Shown here: piece after piece, positions 7,960 through 15,800 of the stretch
How the letters are laid out: each line of letters opens with the position of its first letter
Position numbering within the stretch: position 1 is the stretch's first letter
From: Actinomycetota bacterium
GTDB lineage: Bacteria > Actinomycetota > Actinomycetes > S36-B12
Assembly: GCA_016870425.1 (NCBI GenBank)
Contig: VGBQ01000031.1
Coordinates: forward strand, 1 to 17,896
Direction: 5' to 3'
DNA: 17,896 bases
Position numbers and translations under genes: made by a program
The notes under the pieces: generated by a model
Database searches by the model: none
What the model was told of the DNA's origin: nothing
The model's input: only the letters and a program-made list of their open reading frames with translations

Positions 7960-9752
7960 CCGCGCCAGCACCGGCCGTGCCGGTCGGCGCCGCGCCGGGA
8001 ACGACCGCCCCCTGGACCGCACCTCGACCTCGCAACGTCGCCTATGCGCTCGCCGCGACGTTCTCCGTCGGCATGCTGTGGTTCGTCTCGAATGCGTTCT
8101 TTTGGCTCGACGACTACGAGTTGCAGTCGCTCGCGTACGCGGCGCCGTGGTTCACCTGGGAGTACCTCGCCCAGCCCTGGGGTGGCCACTTCATGCCCGC
8201 GGCCTTCGCCCTCGCACAGAGCCTGGCCAAGGCCACACCGTTCACGTACGTCCCCATGATCGCACTCGTGTCGGCAGGCATGGCCACCTCTGCGTTCGGC
8301 CTGGCCCGGCTCTTCATCTACGTGCTCGGAGACCGGTGGCGGGCGCTCGTGCCCCTCGCACTCGTGCTCGCCTCCGGCGCGATGTGGGACGCTGCCACGT
8401 GGTGGATCGCGGCACTCAACGCGGTGCCGCTCCTCGCCGCCATCCCCTTCGCGACGCTCTGGCACCTTCAGTGGCTCCAGCAAGGCTCCTGGCGAGCAGG
8501 TCTGCAGGCGTGGGGCGTGGTGGCCCTCGCCTGCCTGTTCTTCGAGAAGTCGCTGGGCCTGCTCTTTTTCCTTGCCCTGGTCACCCTCGCCCTGCGCGGA
8601 CGCTGGCTACCCCTTCGCCCGATCTGGCAGGTGAGAGCGCTCCTCCTGCTGTACGTGGCCACGGCGGCCTTTGTGGTCATCGGCTACGTCGCATCGTCCA
8701 CTGGCGGTGTCGCACGTGCCACTGACCTGCCGACTCTGCTGGAGTTCCTGCGCGTCGGCGGTCTCACTTTCCCCCCTCTGCTGCTCGGCGGTCCCTGGTG
8801 GTGGTCGCCGCCGAGCATCGCCGCAACGCCGTTCGCCATAGCCTTGGCCTGCTCCCTCATCGTTGTCGCCTGGGCCCTATGGCAGACGCGGCGAGCACGT
8901 CGCGCCGGATTGCTCTGGGCGGGCATCCTGATGTACGTCGTGGCCCTCATTGCCGTCGTGGCGGCCGGGCGCGCGGGGTGGGGTGTGCAGGTCATTGCCC
9001 AGCCCCGCTACTTCGTGGACGCAGTCGTCTACGCCATCGTGGCCTCAACGCTGGCCTGGGCCTACCTCCCCGGCCCGGCGCACACGACCCGCACGCGCTC
9101 GCGCTGGCGGCGCGGAGCCATGGTCGTCTCCGCGATTGCCTTCACCGAATTCCTCGTCCTCGGCTTGGCCCTCACCATTCCCTTCCTCGCCCGGGGCATG
9201 CAGGACAACGGATCGAGGCTCTACGTCGTGGGTGCTGTCACCACCCTTACCGAGGGTGACGTGACCATCAACAACGGACTCGTCCCAGGCAACGTCATGT
9301 GGCCACTGGTGCAGCCACGCAATCAGTTGCGCTTCGTCTTCAGCCCGGTGATCGATGCCGATCGACTGCCCGACGTGCGCGACTCACTGAGCGTTCTCGA
9401 CGGCTTCGGCCAGCTACGCCCGGGCGAAGTCGTGGACGATCCCGTCCCCGCGCCCTCCGGCTCGTGCCCGTGGCCGCTTCTCGAACGCCAGACGGTCGTG
9501 ACCCTCCCCGTCTCGCGACCCGACTACTGGCACACGGTGCGGTTCGCCTACCTTGCCGGCGCGCCCACATCAATTGAGGTGAGCCTCGACGACGGCACAC
9601 CCGCCGCAGTGCCCCTCTCCTCCGGGCTCCACCAGGCGTACGCCTTCATTGACGGCGGGGGCGATCAACTCACGTTCACTCGCGTACCCGACGGCGTCAC
9701 CATCTGCATCACCGAGGCCGCGATCGGCTTCGCCGCGGAGCGGATCCCGTGA
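7956..9752 (+). CDS. GT-C-like putative polyprenyl-phosphate-dependent glycosyltransferase, paralog 2
   Basis: This 598-residue protein has a short Pro/Ala-rich cytoplasmic N-terminus, a first helix at about 28-49, then FFWLDDYEL with Asp52-Asp53 in the first outer loop. His78 follows in GGHFMPA, then ATWWIAALNAVP (147-158), FFEKS (195-199) and PPLLLGGPWWW (273-283). About ten or more helices precede a C-terminal outer domain of roughly 150 residues with Cys504 and Cys584. An Asp-Asp or Asp-Glu pair after the first helix is the usual catalytic site of GT-C enzymes that use lipid-linked sugars, so this is likely an envelope glycosyltransferase. Donor and acceptor are unknown. Start and stop overlap neighbours by 4 bp (ATGA at 7956, GTGA at 9749), indicating coupled translation. 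Family assignment rests on motifs and topology read by eye. Confidence 0.85.
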   Translation: MTAPAPAVPVGAAPGTTAPWTAPRPRNVAYALAATFSVGMLWFVSNAFFWLDDYELQSLAYAAPWFTWEYLAQPWGGHFMPAAFALAQSLAKATPFTYVPMIALVSAGMATSAFGLARLFIYVLGDRWRALVPLALVLASGAMWDAATWWIAALNAVPLLAAIPFATLWHLQWLQQGSWRAGLQAWGVVALACLFFEKSLGLLFFLALVTLALRGRWLPLRPIWQVRALLLLYVATAAFVVIGYVASSTGGVARATDLPTLLEFLRVGGLTFPPLLLGGPWWWSPPSIAATPFAIALACSLIVVAWALWQTRRARRAGLLWAGILMYVVALIAVVAAGRAGWGVQVIAQPRYFVDAVVYAIVASTLAWAYLPGPAHTTRTRSRWRRGAMVVSAIAFTEFLVLGLALTIPFLARGMQDNGSRLYVVGAVTTLTEGDVTINNGLVPGNVMWPLVQPRNQLRFVFSPVIDADRLPDVRDSLSVLDGFGQLRPGEVVDDPVPAPSGSCPWPLLERQTVVTLPVSRPDYWHTVRFAYLAGAPTSIEVSLDDGTPAAVPLSSGLHQAYAFIDGGGDQLTFTRVPDGVTICITEAAIGFAAERIP

Positions 9753-11614
9753 CCGACCTCGCCGCATCGACACCCGCACCCGCGACGATGTCGGGCTCGC
9801 GGTCGAAGGGTGCATCGCTCGTGCGCTGGGGCTGCGCGGCCATGATCGCCGCGTCAGCCCTGGGTCGACTGTGGATCATCAGCGGCGGCTACTACCTCAT
9901 CGACGACTTCGCCTTCCTCGCCCGTGCCTCGCGTCCCGATGCCCTCACCTGGGACGTTCTCTCGGCGCCGCACCAGGGCCACGTCATGCCCGCGGCCCAT
10001 CTGCTGACCTGGATCGGCCAGGCACTAGCTCCCTGGAACTACGCGGTGCCGGCATCGCTCATGGCAGTCGGCTGGCTGGCGTGTCTCGTGCTCGCCTACC
10101 GCGTCCTCATCACCCTTTTCGGCCCGACCCCCACCATCCTTCTCCCCCTCGGTTTCTACGCCGCAACCCCGGTCACCGTGCAGGCGACGACGTGGTGGGC
10201 GGCAGCGTTCAATGCGATACCGCTCCAGTTGTGCGCCCTCGTGGGGGTGATCCTGCTCCTTCCCATATCCCAGGGGAGAGCCCCACTCGGGTACCTGCGC
10301 CAGGCTGGCGTCGTGGCCTGCCTGCTGGTGGGCCTCGCGTTCTTCAGCAAGGCCGTGCTCCTGACGGTCCTATTCGCCGGCGTCGGCCTCGCCCTCGCTC
10401 CAGGGCGGGGCCGCGCCGCGATCGCGGCAGCCTGGCGGGCCGGCCCAGGGATGTGGGTAGCTCTCGTTGCGCTTCCCTTCGCCTACGCCGTCGCCTACCT
10501 CCTGCGCGCGAGCGCCAGCGACGCGACGCCGAACGGCGCCGACCTCCTCACCCTCATCACGTACGCGTCACGGGCCATCGTGGGCGCGCTGCTGCCCTCA
10601 CTTGCCGGGGGCCCCGTGATCCTGACGGAATCGGCGGACGCATGGGGCACGCCCCCACCCTGGGTACTTGGGCTCGGCACGGCAGCCCTCGTCGCAGGCA
10701 TCGCACTCGTCGCACGGGCAAGTGCGCGCACGCGGCGGCTAGCGTTGCTTACGGCGGTCTACGCGGTCGCCTGTATCGCACTTCTGAGCTTCGGCCGCCA
10801 GGGCTACTTCGCGATCTCCGCCGGGGCATTGCGCTACTTCTCGGATCTGGCAGTGCCCGCGATGCTCCTCGTCGCCTCCCTCGCTCACGACTTCCTGGGG
10901 TCAGGGCCCAGCCGTCGCGAGCCGGTCCGGTGGGCCGCATCGGTCACAGCCCTGGCGGTCTTTTGCGCCCTGAGCATCGCCACGACCGTCCGCATCCAGA
11001 CCAACCCCGAGGCCGTGCAGATCCGCGGAGTAGCCCTGGCCGCTCTGGACTCGCTCCGGCAGGAGCGCGCGACGACCGTCCTCGACCTGTGGGTGCCCCC
11101 CCTCGTCCTCACCCCCATCTACGGCGACAGCGCACGCGCCTCCCGTCTCTTTGCGCAAGCGCCCTCTGCTCCGACCTTCGCTGACCAGGGCGCCGCCCTG
11201 CGAGTCTGGTCGGATGATGGACGCCTGCTGCCCGCCCGGGTTGTCGGCCCTGTGGCCCAACGAACGGGCGCATGTCCAGACACCCCCGGTGAATCGACGA
11301 GGCTGGTCCTGAGCGGCCCACTCGTCGCCTTCTCACACGTGGTGGCACTCACCGCGACCGCCGCCGCACCGACCACCGTCTCGGTGAGCGTCGGGGGCGG
11401 CCCTTCCAGCGCCTGGCTCGTGCCAGCGGGCGAGTCCACGCAGTACCAGCAAATGGTGTCGGGGGGCACACGCGACATCGTCGTCGATGTGCCTGCCGAC
11501 ACCGCCGGGGTCTGCGTGATCACCGTCCGCGTGGGCGCGGCAGCGCCCGTGCAGAATGAGGGGCGGCCTCAGCCGGGTGAGGCTCTGCCCGAAGGAGAGG
11601 TGACCGCCCCATGA
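9749..11614 (+). CDS. GT-C-like putative polyprenyl-phosphate-dependent glycosyltransferase, paralog 3
   Basis: This 621-residue protein is clearly homologous to the preceding gene. Asp52-Asp53 (YYLIDDFAF), His78 (HQGHVMPAAH), Trp149-Trp150 and Asn155 (TTWWAAAFNAIP) fall at exactly the same residue numbers. FFSKA and LLPSLAGGP (281-289) are also shared. The C-terminal outer domain has FADQ...LLPARVVGPV, a GGG turn, and Cys509/Cys589 with the same 79-residue spacer as paralog 2, then a Pro/Glu-rich tail. The start is GTG at 9749, overlapping the upstream stop as GTGA; the next ATG, 13 codons in, would break the coupling. The stop overlaps the acyltransferase ATG. Likely a lipid-linked-sugar glycosyltransferase acting on the outer face of the membrane; substrate unknown. 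Confidence 0.85.
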   Translation: MTDLAASTPAPATMSGSRSKGASLVRWGCAAMIAASALGRLWIISGGYYLIDDFAFLARASRPDALTWDVLSAPHQGHVMPAAHLLTWIGQALAPWNYAVPASLMAVGWLACLVLAYRVLITLFGPTPTILLPLGFYAATPVTVQATTWWAAAFNAIPLQLCALVGVILLLPISQGRAPLGYLRQAGVVACLLVGLAFFSKAVLLTVLFAGVGLALAPGRGRAAIAAAWRAGPGMWVALVALPFAYAVAYLLRASASDATPNGADLLTLITYASRAIVGALLPSLAGGPVILTESADAWGTPPPWVLGLGTAALVAGIALVARASARTRRLALLTAVYAVACIALLSFGRQGYFAISAGALRYFSDLAVPAMLLVASLAHDFLGSGPSRREPVRWAASVTALAVFCALSIATTVRIQTNPEAVQIRGVALAALDSLRQERATTVLDLWVPPLVLTPIYGDSARASRLFAQAPSAPTFADQGAALRVWSDDGRLLPARVVGPVAQRTGACPDTPGESTRLVLSGPLVAFSHVVALTATAAAPTTVSVSVGGGPSSAWLVPAGESTQYQQMVSGGTRDIVVDVPADTAGVCVITVRVGAAAPVQNEGRPQPGEALPEGEVTAP

Positions 11615-12834
11615 CCGCGACCATGAGCCCTCGCGACGCACAGCGGTCGGGCGCGGAGTCGCCACACGCCTTTCCGGCTCTGGATGCCGTGCGTGGAGCG
11701 GCCGCTGCGGCAGTGATGCTCACCCACGTCGCTTTCGCCACCGGGGCGACGTCCGAGGGAGCATTCGGGGCCCTGCTCGCGAGGCTCGACTACGGGGTCG
11801 CGCTCTTCTTCCTGCTGTCCGGCTTCCTGCTGTCGCGACCATGGTTCGCGTCGGCAGCCGGAGCCGGGCCGTCCGTCTCCGTGCGCGTCTACGCCCTTCG
11901 CCGCTTCGCCCGCATCATGCCGCTCTACTGGCTCGTGCTCATCGTGGTCCTCGTCGCAGTGCCCGCAAACCGGACGATGAGCGGGGCGGACGTCGTGCTC
12001 AACGCGCTGCTGCTGCAGATCTACCCGCCCGACGCCCTCCCGCATGCGCTGACCCAGGCGTGGAGCCTGGCAACGGAGGCTTCGTTCTACGCGATACTCC
12101 CGATCTTGGCTCCCCTTATCGCGCGCGCGGCAGCATCACGTTCACGCGGTTGGCGACCCGGGCGTGCGCTGCTGGTCCTCGGCCTCCTCGCAGTCGCCAG
12201 CTACGGCTTCATCGCCGCCGTCCGCTGGCCCGGCAGTCCACTGCCCACGCAGGCCGGATTCTGGCTGCCGTACTCGCTGAGCTGGTTCTTGCTCGGCATG
12301 GCCCTGGCCCTGCTGGTTGTGTGCCAGCGGTCCGGAGGCCTGGACCGGGCACTTGGGGCGCTGCAGCCACTCGGCGGGAGTGTGGGTACCTCCTGGGCCA
12401 TCGCCGCTACCGCCTTCGTCCTGGCCAGCACGCCTCTGGCGGGCCCGCGGGCGTTCGAAGCAGAGACCGATCCTTTGTCGGCGGTGGCGAAGTCGATCCT
12501 CTACGGACTCAGCGCGTTCTTCATCCTGGTGCCTCTCGTTGTCCAGCCGCGCGGCAATGGTCCGCTCCGCGACGCACTGCAATCCCGTGTCGCTCGCTGG
12601 TGGGGCGACACCTCCTACGGCGTATTCCTCTGGCACCTGCTCGCGTTGGAGGGCGTGATGTGGGTCCTGCGCATCGAGCCGTTCACCGGAGGCTTCCTCG
12701 TGGTCGCCCCTCTCACGTACGTCGTCACCCTCCTCCTGGCGGAGGTGACGAATAGGACGCTGGAGAGGCCGGTGATGCGTCGCGCGCTCTCCTATCGCGG
12801 TCCGGCGAAGCCGCCAGCGCCAGCGCCAGCGTGA
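11611..12834 (+). CDS. Acyltransferase family 3 (OafA/YrhL-like) membrane protein
   Basis: This 407-residue protein has about ten membrane helices. Family 3 motifs are present: FPALDAVRGAAAAAVMLTH with Arg28 and the catalytic-type His39, LFFLLSGFLLSRPW (65-78), RRFARIMPLYW (97-107) and QAWSLATEASFY (149-160, Trp151 and Glu156). These enzymes move acetyl, succinyl or longer acyl groups across the membrane onto sugars of surface glycans or lipids. No SGNH domain is fused. The start at 11611 overlaps the previous stop (ATGA), so it belongs to the GT-C-like operon and probably modifies the glycan those proteins make or handle. The last 110 bp overlap the aftD-like gene on the other strand, and the product ends in PAPAPA. 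The acyl group cannot be predicted. Confidence 0.95.
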   Translation: MTATMSPRDAQRSGAESPHAFPALDAVRGAAAAAVMLTHVAFATGATSEGAFGALLARLDYGVALFFLLSGFLLSRPWFASAAGAGPSVSVRVYALRRFARIMPLYWLVLIVVLVAVPANRTMSGADVVLNALLLQIYPPDALPHALTQAWSLATEASFYAILPILAPLIARAAASRSRGWRPGRALLVLGLLAVASYGFIAAVRWPGSPLPTQAGFWLPYSLSWFLLGMALALLVVCQRSGGLDRALGALQPLGGSVGTSWAIAATAFVLASTPLAGPRAFEAETDPLSAVAKSILYGLSAFFILVPLVVQPRGNGPLRDALQSRVARWWGDTSYGVFLWHLLALEGVMWVLRIEPFTGGFLVVAPLTYVVTLLLAEVTNRTLERPVMRRALSYRGPAKPPAPAPA

Positions 12835-15800
12835 CCGGCAGCGCAGCCGCCAGCGAGTCGCCCGCGTACTCCCACGGCCAGGTGCCGAGTGCCAGAATGG
12901 CACCTGTCACGAGAGCCAGAGCGACGACACAGATCGGGACTGCCGGACGCGCCTTCGCGGGCAGCCACTGCTTCGCACCCCAAGCCACGGCTGTCGCCAT
13001 CGCCCCCCAGACGCCCGCCGCGGCGACGAGTGCCACCGCGACGATCGTCCACTGCACGCCCTGAGGCACGTGAGCCTCGCCGACGGGTGCACCGATCTCA
13101 CCTCGCGATCGCCGTGATGCCACGACGGCGAGCCCGAGGAGGACGATGACGCAGATCGCCCCTGCGAGCAGGGAGGCTTGGTAGACCGGCCCGAGGGTCA
13201 TGCGCATCTCCACCACGCCAATCGCACCCGCGGGCAGGACCCAGCCCTGCTGCCAACCGTCGGGGCGCGCCGACTCGAGCCGGCGCCCATCCATCGTCGC
13301 CACCCAGCCCGGATTCGCGTTTTCCCGGACCACGAGGAGCGTTGACGCCTCTCTGGCCGGCACGCGCACGGAACGGGTGACGGGCCCCCACGACAGGACT
13401 TCGACCGGCGCCTGTGGGCTGCTGTCAATAGCCTCAGTCGCCCCGAGCACAACCTGGCGCACGCTCCAGCGGTCGCCGCCTGTCGCGAGAATACGCGCCG
13501 CACCTCCGTCGGCTGCCTGCGCGCGGACCGGCCCGCAGGCGTCAAAGGTGACGGGCAGCCGCTGCACGAGATCGCGCACGGTGGTGCGCCCGGTCGTGTT
13601 CACGAGTGCGTCGCCGATGGCGACTGCCGGCCCCTCCCCACAGGGCAGGTCTACGGCAACGTCAGCGGCGGGATCCGGCTGCAGATCGGCGGCTCCGAGG
13701 ATCCGCAGGTCGGCGACGCCCACGGGGAGGATGGCACCACCGACTGACGCTGGGTCAACCGAGAACACCTCCTGCACCTGAGGGAAGCGGATGACCATCG
13801 ACGAGGCACGCACCGGCTCGTCGAAGAGCAACACGCCCGCTTCGTCAAAGCGACCTGAGCGCGTCTCGCCGCTCGTGAACCGGACCGCGGCCGTGAGGGG
13901 GCGCGAAGCCGGCAGTCCCAGCCGCTGGCGCAGACGAAGGCCGGTCACGGTGCGCTCGTCGCGCCAGTCGAGTGCGAGACGCGGGTCATCGTCGGAGGGG
14001 TCTGCGATCCACGCGGTCTCGAGATCGCGGTCGATAGCCGCGCGCGGGCCGCCCTCCGGATCGGGGACCACGCTGGTGGACGCCGTGGCCGTCATGAGGG
14101 CTCCGGTGGACTCGTCGGCCCGCCGGATGAGCGCGTCCAGCGGTCCTCCGGGCACTGGGACCGCGCTCGCCGTCGTCGGAAGGGGGTCGCTGGCCGGCAC
14201 CGCGGCGATGCGGTCGATGGCGCCATCCTCCTCGCCGGTGCGACCGATGAGGTCCGTACAGATGACGGCCGACGGAGGGTGAAGGCACCAGGGGCGCCCG
14301 TCGACCGCCGCCGACAATGCTGTCACCGTGGGAGCACGGGACGGCTCGGGCGCCACCGCCGTCCGACGTTCCGCCGGGAGGCCGAGCACCTCGCGGATTC
14401 CCAGACTGTCACCGGGTGAGTCGGCGGAGCCGATGCGCAGGTAGGTGGTCGGGGTCCGGCTCGCCGGGACTTCAACAATGCCGTCGGACGGGATCTCGTA
14501 CGCCGCCGACCCGTCCGCGGTCGAGACCTCGATAGCCTCGGCACGCGGCGCGGTCATCGACAGGTCAATCGCGATACGCAGTGCAGGCAGAGCGCGTGCG
14601 TTCGGCCATTCGACCTCCCACCACGGCGCCTCGTCGCCGCCCTCGGCCGACCACCACGCGGAGAAGAGGTCGCCGTCGAGACCGGCAGCTGGCGAAGCCG
14701 ATCGGCGCGTGCCCCCGGGCGAGTCGACGTCGGCCGCCGAACTACTGGCGGTGATGCGCCCATCCCCGCTCCACCGTGCGGGGGCAATGGCGCGCTCGTC
14801 GGGGAAAACCGTGTAGTCCAAGGCGCGACGGCCCAATACCCCGTCCTCGTCCGCCGTGAGGCGCGCGCTGACGTTGTCGTCCACGCGGCCCGGCGTGGAC
14901 TCGCGGCGAGCGATCCCGTCGGTCTGGATGATCGGGCCAACAGCACCGGCTGTGCGGTCACCGTCCAAGAGCGCGGGAGCCGCATCGAGCAGTCCGGCAT
15001 CGCGCAGGTCGACGATGTTTTCCGGACCGCCAACCACGACGGGCACGCGGGCCAGAGGCGCGACGGACACCAGTCCTGGAAAGGGCTCGACCTCGTAGAC
15101 CTCGATGGCACGATAGGGCTGCGAGAGTCCTCGGTCGACAACGGCACCGTCGTCCAGTTGGCCGCCGACCAGCGGGCCGAAATCGGCGACGAGTTGCAGG
15201 CCCAGGGTGCCACGCAGAGCCTCGTGCACGACCGTGGGCGACGGGGCACGCAGGCCCGACGTGTTGAGGTCATTGCGGATGACCAGGTAGCGCACGCCGC
15301 TGGCGGCCAACTGGTCCGCCAAGCCGGGGGCTGACCTCCCCGACGCGAAGCGGGCCTGGAGTGCGTCGAGCATCCGTATCGTGGCGGGCGGCGCGAGCGG
15401 AATGGCGTCGCGCACCACCCAGGGGACGCTGCCGAGCGCCTGGATGGGCTCGTCTCGCGGGGTCCCCCACAGGTAGGTACCGAACGACGTGCCGGGGACA
15501 AGGAGCGCGCGTCCGCCGTCGGCGGTGCCCTCATCCAGGAAGTCGACGGCTTCCTGCCAGTAGTCAGGCACGTCCACGAAAGAGCCCCGCGGTGCGAGTT
15601 GGCCGATGTAGGCCGGGAACGCGGTGCCTGCCACGCCGAGGATGGCCAGTGCGCTGACCGCGTAGGGCACCACTCGCCAGCCCTCCCGACCCCGGGCGAA
15701 GGCGATGGCCCGTGCGACGAAGTGCACGAGGCCCAGCGCGAGCGCCATCCTGAGCACCGGATCGAACTTGTGAGTGTTCCGAAACGCCACGAGCGGCCCG

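Noticed and set aside
9649..11184. A 511-codon plus-strand frame over paralogs 2 and 3
   Set aside because: It is rich in Arg, Pro and His, typical of frame-shifted high-GC sequence, and overlaps proteins with clear membrane helices and shared motifs.
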